Shown in pieces: positions 58,016 to 64,000 of a stretch of DNA of 64,000 bases. The DNA is from Streptomyces sp. MUM 203J (GTDB lineage Bacteria > Actinomycetota > Actinomycetes > Streptomycetales > Streptomycetaceae), in the NCBI RefSeq assembly GCF_022414595.1, contig NZ_JADWYO010000022.1, positions 1 through 64,000 on the forward strand. Direction: 5' to 3'. The notes beneath the pieces are model-generated. The model searched no databases. It was not told where the DNA came from and saw only the letters and a program-made list of their open reading frames with translations. The position numbers and the translations under genes are program-made. The stretch's first letter is position 1; every line of letters begins with the position of its first letter.

Positions 58016-58665
58016 ATGCCGCTCGCCGCCGCCCGCACCGACGCCGTCTGGTGCGCCACCATGTGCCGCTCCCACCGCCTCCCGCCGGGCACCTTCGGCG
58101 ACCGCGCCTGGACCCCGGCGGTGCGCACCCCGCCGCACTACCCGGACGCCGTCACCCTCCGCCCCGAGGCCACCACCGCCGACCTCCTGGGCGGTGTCGA
58201 CCCCGGCACTCCCGGTGCGTCCACCTGACCTCGCACGGATTTTCGAATCCTGTTCGAGGTCCACCGGATCCACCGCCCGGCGGCAGGCGGACCGGCTTCC
58301 GGCACCGTCCTGGAGCCGGTCCGCACCCCTGCCGGCCTCACCGCCTGGCAGCACGCCCGGTCCGGGGGCGACCCGGCCCCGGACCTCTTCCGTCCTGCCC
58401 TGCTGGACGACCCCGCCACGACGGTCCTGACCAGCCGCGGCCACCCCACGACGGGCGACGCCCTCACCCTCGCCGAGGGGGCTGTCGGCGTCTCCCGCCT
58501 CTTCGGCCCCGCCGACCGCGCCTGGCCCGCCTGCCTCGCCGCCGCCCACCGCCTGCACCCGGTATGCCCGTCGTCGGCTACGAGTCCGGCGCCTGCCTCG
58601 CCGCCGCCCTGCGCCACGGCTCCACCGCGACCGGCCCGCTCAGGGCCTGGGCGGCCGGGTCCTGA
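58016..58665 (+). pseudogene. Decayed acetyltransferase-like gene
   Basis: The frame from ATG 58016 reads MPLAAARTDAVWCATMCRS ... YPDAVTLRPEATTADLLGGVD, then hits TGA at 58226-58228. Beyond the stop the same frame resumes convincingly (DFRILFEVHRIHRPAA, VRTPAGLTAWQHA, LFRPALLDDPATTVL, DRAWPACLAAAHRLHP) up to about 58560, after which another frame carries the natural ending MPVVGYESGACLAAALRHG and TGPLRAWAAG to TGA 58665. So one nonsense codon (or short deletion) and one frameshift interrupt it. The pattern resembles a GNAT-like actinobacterial protein; family assignment is tentative. Confidence 0.55.
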
Positions 58666-58706
58666 CACGCCTGTCCCGGGGGCCGTGAGCCCAGGCCAAA
58701 GGTGCC

Positions 58707-58749
58707 GTCACCGCCGCGCAACACCCCGGCAACGTGCGCGCGGCAGGAT
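58707..58749 (+). promoter_or_regulatory. Promoter of the sirohydrochlorin chelatase gene with GlnR-like ladder
   Basis: GTCAC (58707-58711), GCAAC (58718-58722) and GCAAC (58729-58733), each 6 nt apart, then 10 nt and CAGGAT (58744-58749). The layout equals that of the nir and narB promoters; transcription would start near 58757, giving a leader of about 43 nt. Confidence 0.65.
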
Positions 58750-58799
58750 CGGGGCAGGATCCCCGCCCAGCCCCTGACGGAACGCGCAGGCAGCCGCCC

Positions 58800-59546
58800 A
58801 TGAGCCCACTCCCTCAGCCAGCCGCCCCCACCCTCGTCGCCGTCGCCCACGGCAGCCGCGACCCGCGCGCGCTGCCCGCCGTGTCCGCGCTGCTGGACCA
58901 GGTGCGCGCTCTGCGCCCCGGGCTGCCCGTGCGGCTCGGGCACATCGAACTGAACGAGCCACTGCTCGCCGGCACCCTGGACGCCCTGCCGGACGGCACC
59001 GACGCGGTCCTGGTCCCGCTGCTCTTCGGGCACGGCTTCCATGTGAAGCACGACCTGCCGCGGGCCGCCGCCTCCGCCGGGCCGCGCCTGCGGGTCCGGG
59101 TCGCCGCGCCGCTCGGCGCGCACCCGCTGCTGGTCGAGGCACTGTACGACCGCCTCACCGAGGCGGGCTGGCGGCCCTGCGCCCGCGCCGGGGTCGTGCT
59201 GGCCGCCGCCGGATCCAGGGACCCCGGTGCGGCGGCCGTCACCCGGCGCCTCGCCGCCCTGCTGAGCGCCCGCCTCGACGGGGTGCCCGTCACGGCGGGA
59301 TACGCCTCCGCCGCCTCACCGACCGTGCCCGAGGCGGTACGGGAGCTGACGGCCCGGGGCCGTACGCGGGTCGCCGTGGCGTCCTGCTTCACCGCGCCCG
59401 GCCTGTTCGCCACCCGCAGCGCCGCCGCCTCACCCGGCATCGCCGCCGCGCCCATCGGCCCCCACCCCGCGCTGGCCCGGCTGGTGCTCCACCGCTACGA
59501 ACAGGCCGTCGCCCGCGCGGCCACCCCCGCGTACGCCTCCGTCTGA
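58800..59546 (+). CDS. Sirohydrochlorin chelatase (CbiX family)
   Basis: A 248-residue CbiX/SirB-type chelatase inserting a metal, for siroheme Fe2+, into sirohydrochlorin. Two homologous halves are visible: TLVAVAHGSRDPRALPAVSALL (His17) with VLVPLLFGHGFHVKHDLP in the first, and GVVLAAAGSRDPGAAAVTRRLAALL with VASCFTAPGLFATRSA in the second. The enzyme supplies siroheme to NirB, and the shared promoter layout supports joint regulation. ATG 58800 lacks a strong ribosome site. Confidence 0.9.
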   Translation: MSPLPQPAAPTLVAVAHGSRDPRALPAVSALLDQVRALRPGLPVRLGHIELNEPLLAGTLDALPDGTDAVLVPLLFGHGFHVKHDLPRAAASAGPRLRVRVAAPLGAHPLLVEALYDRLTEAGWRPCARAGVVLAAAGSRDPGAAAVTRRLAALLSARLDGVPVTAGYASAASPTVPEAVRELTARGRTRVAVASCFTAPGLFATRSAAASPGIAAAPIGPHPALARLVLHRYEQAVARAATPAYASV

Positions 59547-59642
59547 CGCGCGGCATGCGTCAGTCGGGCCGCCCGCCCGCAGGCGCGGACAGTCGCCCCG
59601 AAAAGCCCGGCGCTGTCACCCGGCGGGGTTACCTTCCATGAC

Positions 59643-60962
59643 ATGAACGGCATGGAAGGCACCACCCAGGCACCCCAGACACCCCAGGGCTATGACGAGG
59701 CCGCGACCGAGCGCTGGGCGCCCGAACCCGACAAACGGCCCGGCCGGACCGCCTTCCAGCGCGACCGAGCCCGCGTCCTGCACTCCGCCGCGCTGCGCCG
59801 CCTCGCCGGGAAGACCCAGGTCGTCACGCCCGGCACCAGGAGCCCCGCCTGGGACGCCAGCCCCCGCACCCGGCTCACCCACTCCCTGGAATGCGCCCAG
59901 GTCGGCCGTGAGCTGGGCGCCGCCCTCGGCTGCGACCCCGACCTCGTCGAAGCCGCCTGCCTCTCCCACGACATGGGCCACCCGCCCTTCGGCCACAACG
60001 GCGAACAGGCCCTCAACGAGTTCGCCAAGGACTGCGGCGGCTTCGAGGGCAACGCCCAGTCGCTGCGCCTCCTCACCCGCATCGAACCCAAGCGCTTCAT
60101 CTCCGGCCCCGTCGTCGGCGAGCCCGTCAGCGTCGGTCTCAACCTCACCCGCGCCGCGCTCGACGCCGCCACCAAGTACCCCTGGCCCCGCGGCGCCCAC
60201 CCCACCGACCCGCAGTCCCCGAAGTTCGGTGTGTACGACGACGACCTGCCGGTGTTCCGGTGGGCCCGCGAGGGCGCCCCCGACGGGCGCGTCTGCTTCG
60301 AGGCGCAGGTCATGGACTGGTCCGACGACGTGGCGTACTCCGTGCACGACTTCGAGGACGGCCTGCACGCCGGGCACATCGACCCCAACCTCCTCCTCTC
60401 GGAGCCCGAGCGCGACGGCATCTGGAGCTGCGCCGTCGGCCGCTACGTGCCGTCCGGCACCGACCCGCAGGAGCTGGCCGAGGCGCTCGACCGGCTCATC
60501 GACCAGGAGTGGTGGCCGCACGGCTATGACGGCACCGCCCTGGCCCAGGCCCGGCTGAAGGACGCCACCAGCCAGCTCATCGGCCGGTTCTGCCTCGCCG
60601 CCGAGGCCGCGACCCGCCAGGCGTACGGCCCCGGCCGTCTCACCCGGTACGGGGCCCGGCTCGTCGTCCCCCGCGAGACCCGCAACGAGTGCGCCGTCCT
60701 CAAAGCCGTGGCCGACCGGTACGTGATGCAGCGCGCCGAGCAGGAGGCCCTCCGCGCCGACCAGCGGGTCGTCATCGCGGAGCTGGCCGACACGCTCACC
60801 CACCGTGCCCCGGAGGGCCTGGACCCGCAGTTCCGCGCGCTGTACGACGCGGCCGGGGACGACCGGGCCCGCAAACGGGTCGTCGTCGACCAGATCGCCT
60901 CCCTGACGGATGCCACCGCACGGGCCCTTCACGCCCGCCTCGCGACGGGGCGCAGGAGCTGA
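59643..60962 (+). CDS. dgt: Deoxyguanosinetriphosphate triphosphohydrolase-like protein
   Basis: A 439-residue HD-domain dNTP triphosphohydrolase. Metal ligands lie in [18 protein letters not shown] (His), [17 protein letters not shown] (HD) and [18 protein letters not shown] (Asp); N-terminal [23 protein letters not shown] is the family signature. The ATG at 59643 lies 7 nt after TACCTT (59630-59635) with no ribosome site, a leaderless pattern; ATG 59652 is an alternative. It commonly precedes dnaG in actinobacteria. Confidence 0.95.
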   Translation: MNGMEGTTQAPQTPQGYDEAATERWAPEPDKRPGRTAFQRDRARVLHSAALRRLAGKTQVVTPGTRSPAWDASPRTRLTHSLECAQVGRELGAALGCDPDLVEAACLSHDMGHPPFGHNGEQALNEFAKDCGGFEGNAQSLRLLTRIEPKRFISGPVVGEPVSVGLNLTRAALDAATKYPWPRGAHPTDPQSPKFGVYDDDLPVFRWAREGAPDGRVCFEAQVMDWSDDVAYSVHDFEDGLHAGHIDPNLLLSEPERDGIWSCAVGRYVPSGTDPQELAEALDRLIDQEWWPHGYDGTALAQARLKDATSQLIGRFCLAAEAATRQAYGPGRLTRYGARLVVPRETRNECAVLKAVADRYVMQRAEQEALRADQRVVIAELADTLTHRAPEGLDPQFRALYDAAGDDRARKRVVVDQIASLTDATARALHARLATGRRS

Positions 60963-61109
60963 AGCGCCGGTTGCGGGACCCGCACTCCGCGTTCGCCCGC
61001 CCTTCGGTCCCTCTTCCCCACCCGCCCGCCGTGCGGGACCCTCCTGAAGGCGCCACGGCGTAGCGTGGTGGACAGGGACATACCGTGCATTCCGGGTAGG
61101 AGGCAACAA

Positions 61110-62387
61110 GTGGTCGACGCAGATGAGACCTTCGTCATCGTCGGCGGGGGACTGGCCGGCGCCAAGGCGGCAGAGACCCTGCGGTCCGAGGGGTTCGCCG
61201 GCCGGGTCATCCTCGTCGGTGACGAACGCGACCACCCGTACGAGCGCCCACCGCTCTCCAAGGGCTACCTCACGGGAAAGGAACCACGCGACAGCGTCTT
61301 CGTCCACGAACCCGCCTGGTACGCGCAGGCCGACATCGAGCTGCACCTCGGCCAGCCCGTCACCGGCATCGACCGCGCCGGCAAGACGGTCCACCTCGGT
61401 GACGGCACCACCCTCAACTACGACAAGCTGCTCCTCGCCACCGGCGCCGAGCCGCGCCGGCTCAACGTCCCGGGCAGCGACCTCGCCGGTGTCCACCACC
61501 TGCGCAGGCTCTCGCACGCCGACCGCCTCCAGGGCGTCCTCGCCGCCCTGGGCCGGGACAACGGGCACCTCCTGATCGCGGGCGCCGGCTGGATCGGCCT
61601 GGAGGCCGCCGCCGCGGCCCGCGGCTACGGCGCCGAGGTCACCGTCGTCGAACCCGAACCGACCCCGCTCCACCAGGTCATCGGGCCCGAGCTGGGCCAG
61701 GTCTTCGCGGACCTGCACACCGAGCACGGCGTCCGCTTCCGGTTCGGCACCCGCCTCACCGAGGTCGTCGGCCAGGACGGCATGGTCCTCGCCGCCCGCA
61801 CCGACGACGGCGAGGAACAGCCCGCGCACGCCGTGCTCGGCGCGATCGGCGCCGTCCCCCGCACCACCCTCGCGGAGACCGCCGGGCTCGCCCTCGTCGA
61901 CCGGGCGCACGGCGGCGGCATCGCCGTCGACGCCTCGCTGCGCACCTCCGACCCCGACATCTTCGCCGCCGGTGACGTGGCCGCCGCCCACCACCCGCTG
62001 CTCGGCACCCGGCTGCGCGTCGAGCACTGGGCCAACGCCCTGAACGGCGGCCCGGCCGCCGCCCGCGCGATGCTCGGCCAGGACGTCTCGTACGACCGGG
62101 TCCCGTACTTCTTCACCGACCAGTACGACCTGGGCATGGAGTACTCGGGCTGGGCGCCCCCGGGCTCGTACGACCAGGTCGTGCTGCGCGGGGACGTCGC
62201 CAAGCGGCAGTTCGTCGCGTTCTGGCTGAAGGAGCGGCGGGTGCTCGCGGGGATGAACGTCAACGTGTGGGACGTCACAGAGCCCATCCAGGACCTCATC
62301 CGGTCCCGGGAGCCCGTGGACCCGGAGGCCCTGGCCGACCCCGGCACCCCGCTCGGCGCCGTGCCGCACGGGCCGCAGGAGGTGTGA
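61110..62387 (+). CDS. FAD-dependent ferredoxin/rubredoxin reductase-type oxidoreductase
   Basis: A 425-residue flavoprotein like putidaredoxin or rubredoxin reductases. FAD site [19 protein letters not shown] (about 6-24), ERPPLSKGYLTG near 47-58 (family signature), LLLATGAEPRRLNVPG, NAD site HLLIAGAGWIGLEAAAAARG and the FAD Asp in DPDIFAAGDVAAAHHP, then the C-terminal reductase domain. The GTG at 61110 has GGAGG 7 nt upstream. No ferredoxin gene is adjacent, so the partner is unknown. It sits between dgt and dnaG. Confidence 0.9.
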   Translation: MVDADETFVIVGGGLAGAKAAETLRSEGFAGRVILVGDERDHPYERPPLSKGYLTGKEPRDSVFVHEPAWYAQADIELHLGQPVTGIDRAGKTVHLGDGTTLNYDKLLLATGAEPRRLNVPGSDLAGVHHLRRLSHADRLQGVLAALGRDNGHLLIAGAGWIGLEAAAAARGYGAEVTVVEPEPTPLHQVIGPELGQVFADLHTEHGVRFRFGTRLTEVVGQDGMVLAARTDDGEEQPAHAVLGAIGAVPRTTLAETAGLALVDRAHGGGIAVDASLRTSDPDIFAAGDVAAAHHPLLGTRLRVEHWANALNGGPAAARAMLGQDVSYDRVPYFFTDQYDLGMEYSGWAPPGSYDQVVLRGDVAKRQFVAFWLKERRVLAGMNVNVWDVTEPIQDLIRSREPVDPEALADPGTPLGAVPHGPQEV

Positions 62388-62440
62388 GCGTACGCCGCCG
62401 GGGCCCTGGTCACCGTGACCGGAAACCCGGACACGCCCCG

Positions 62441-62455
62441 TAGAATCTCCGCGTG
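62441..62455 (+). promoter_or_regulatory. dnaG -10 element and leaderless start
   Basis: TAGAAT (62441-62446) lies 6 nt before the GTG start of dnaG, with no Shine-Dalgarno sequence between, so the transcript probably begins at the GTG. Confidence 0.6.
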
Positions 62456-64000
62456 GCAGGCAGGATCAACGATGACGACGTGAAGGCGGTACGGGACGCC
62501 GTCCCCATCGACGCCGTCGTGTCCGAGTACCTCCAGCTGCGCAACGCCGGCGGCGGCAACCTCAAGGGCCTGTGCCCCTTCCACGACGAGAAGTCCCCCT
62601 CCTTCACAGTCAGCCCCAGCAAGGGTCTCTTCCACTGCTTCGGCTGCCAGGAGGGCGGGGACACCATCGCCTTCGTGATGAAGGTCGACCACCTCTCCTT
62701 CTCGGAGACGGTCGAGCGGCTCGCCGCCCGTGCCGGGATCACCCTCCGCTACGAGGAGGGCGGCTACAACCCCGCCCACCAGCGCGGCGAGCGTATCCGC
62801 CTCATCGAGGCCCACAAGGTCGCCGCCCAGTACTACGCCGAGCAACTCGACGGTCCCGAGGCCGAGATCGGCCGCCGGTTCCTCGCCGAGCGCGGCTTCG
62901 ACCAGGCCGCCGCCCGGCACTTCGGCGTCGGCTACAGCCCCGCCGGATGGGACCACCTCACCCGCTATCTGCGCGGGAAGGGTTTCTCCGACAAGGAGCT
63001 GATGCTCTCCGGGCTCGCCCAGGAGAGCCGGGGCGGCAAGCCGATCGACCGCTTCCGGGGGCGCCTGATGTGGCCCATCCGGGACGTCGGCGGGGATGTC
63101 GTCGGCTTCGGCGCGCGCAGACTCCGCGAGGACGACGCCGGGCCCAAGTACCTCAACACACCGGAGACGCCGGTCTACCGCAAGTCGCAGGTGCTGTACG
63201 GCATCGACCTGGCGAAGAAGGAGATCGCCAAGTCCAGCCGGGCGGTCGTGGTCGAGGGCTACACCGACGTCATGGCCTGCCACCTCGCCGGGGTCACCAC
63301 CGCCATCGCCACCTGCGGCACGGCCTTCGGCGGCGACCACATCAAGATCCTCCGCCGGCTCCTGATGGACAACGGCTCGGCCCGGGTGATCTTCACCTTC
63401 GACGGCGACGCGGCCGGGCAGAAGGCCGCGCTGCGGGCCTTCGAGGACGACCAGAAGTTCGCCGCGGAGACCTACATCGCGATCGCCCCGGACGGCATGG
63501 ACCCCTGTGAGCTGAGGCTCGTCAAGGGCGACGACGCCGTACGGGAGCTGGCCGAGCCGCGCATCCCGCTGTTCGAGTTCGCGCTGCGCCAGATCGTGAA
63601 CCGGTACGACCTGGACACCCCGGCCGGGCGCGCCGCCGCGCTCGACGAGGCAGCCCCGATCGTGGCCCGCATCAAGAACATCGCCTCCCAGCACGAGGTC
63701 GCCGTCGAACTCGCCGGCATGCTGGGCATCCTCGACACGCAGTTCGTCGTGAAGCGGGTCGCCCAACTGGCCCGCTGGGCTCGGGAGAAGGGCGGCGGCA
63801 GGCCACCGGGCGCCGCCCCCCGGCAGACCCCCCAGTACCCCCAGGGCCCCGCCGTGACCGGTCCGCCGCTCAACCTGCGCAGCCCTGCCCACCGCACCGA
63901 GCGGGAGCTGCTGAAGCTGGCTCTCCAGTACCCGGCGCTGGTGTCACCCGCCTTCGACGCCTACGGTGCCGACGAGTTCACCGCGCCCCCCTACACCGCC
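62453..64000 (+). CDS. dnaG: DNA primase (5' part)
   Basis: Primase makes RNA primers at the replication fork. The first 516 codons are in the window and the frame runs off the end. The CHC2 zinc domain has Cys41, His44, Cys62 and Cys65 in LCPFHDEKSPSFTVSPSKG and FHCFGCQEGGD; the primase N-terminal domain follows (RFRGRLMWPIRDVGGDVVGFGARRL), then TOPRIM with VVVEGYTDVMACHLAG and VIFTFDGDAAGQKA. A Pro/Gly linker and the start of the DnaB-binding region (RTERELLKLALQYP) are at the end. The GTG start is leaderless. Confidence 0.97.
   Translation, partial: MAGRINDDDVKAVRDAVPIDAVVSEYLQLRNAGGGNLKGLCPFHDEKSPSFTVSPSKGLFHCFGCQEGGDTIAFVMKVDHLSFSETVERLAARAGITLRYEEGGYNPAHQRGERIRLIEAHKVAAQYYAEQLDGPEAEIGRRFLAERGFDQAAARHFGVGYSPAGWDHLTRYLRGKGFSDKELMLSGLAQESRGGKPIDRFRGRLMWPIRDVGGDVVGFGARRLREDDAGPKYLNTPETPVYRKSQVLYGIDLAKKEIAKSSRAVVVEGYTDVMACHLAGVTTAIATCGTAFGGDHIKILRRLLMDNGSARVIFTFDGDAAGQKAALRAFEDDQKFAAETYIAIAPDGMDPCELRLVKGDDAVRELAEPRIPLFEFALRQIVNRYDLDTPAGRAAALDEAAPIVARIKNIASQHEVAVELAGMLGILDTQFVVKRVAQLARWAREKGGGRPPGAAPRQTPQYPQGPAVTGPPLNLRSPAHRTERELLKLALQYPALVSPAFDAYGADEFTAPPYTA

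Noticed and set aside
56314..58128. A genuine MIP-acetyltransferase fusion protein
   Set aside because: The join lacks conserved linker features, NAT has its own ATG with a leaderless -10, and one inserted base restores a natural MIP ending; a frameshift is the simpler reading, though it is kept as a finding.

Overview
The window is about 64 kb of very GC-rich chromosomal DNA. Gene content, frequent GTG starts, ATGA/GTGA stop-start overlaps and gene order (lepA next to rpsT and holA; hrcA-dnaJ; PhoH-ybeY-CNNM-era; znuACB-zur opposite glyS; dusB-ppdK; dgt-dnaG) all point to a Streptomyces or close relative, in a conserved core region of the chromosome. I see no tRNA or rRNA gene, CRISPR array, insertion sequence or prophage. 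Non-core elements are three decayed genes, some repeats and some small genes.

Layout. 1-2262: start of an inositol-monophosphatase-like gene (minus), a gene-free stretch, a small acidic protein and holA. 2475-8481: rpsT (minus), lepA, a long-chain acyl-CoA ligase and hemW. 8492-10043 (minus): DUF3097 protein and a metallo-beta-lactamase-fold hydrolase. 10159-12401: CIRCE operator, hrcA and dnaJ. 12623-15879: nitronate monooxygenase, rsmE, HIT protein and tRNase Z. 15927-18631 (minus): a TPR protein coupled to a polyprenyl synthase. 18886-24740: PfkB kinase, PhoH, ybeY, CNNM/CorC-type protein, MmcQ, a cytidine-deaminase relic and era. 24885-26234 (minus): M4 protease with its emfourin inhibitor. 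26395-29160: leuA with a leader-peptide attenuator, then a TerB protein. 29205-32616: ferredoxin-NADP reductase (minus), recO and uppS. 32670-36861: decayed YcxB-like gene, then zur and znuBCA (minus) under Zur boxes. 37026-44546: glyS, VC0807 protein, DUF6243 protein, dusB and ppdK. 45120-46700: ArsR-type regulator and a VOC protein. 46801-59546: dispersed nitrate/nitrite assimilation genes (nirD, nirB, an extra reductase, narB, a sirohydrochlorin chelatase) interleaved with a class F sortase and its neighbour, a SanA-like protein, GGCT, CutA, an arylamine N-acetyltransferase, a frameshifted MIP channel and a decayed acetyltransferase-like gene. 59643-64000: dgt, a ferredoxin-reductase-like flavoprotein and dnaG, which runs off the end.

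How the genes work together. Nitrogen assimilation is the clearest system: NarB reduces nitrate, NirBD reduces nitrite, and the chelatase supplies siroheme for NirB. Their three transcription units share one promoter layout: a ladder of GlnR-like pentamers at 11-bp steps, exactly 10 bp upstream of a -10 hexamer. Zinc uptake (znuACB plus zur) shows two Zur boxes over the znuA start. Heat-shock control (CIRCE-hrcA-dnaJ) and leucine attenuation (leader peptide with a run of four leucines) can also be read directly.

A signal across the whole window is that about eighteen genes start 6-7 nt after a -10-like xAnnnT hexamer with no obvious ribosome-binding site, the signature of leaderless mRNAs. 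Some tandem repeats abut such promoters.
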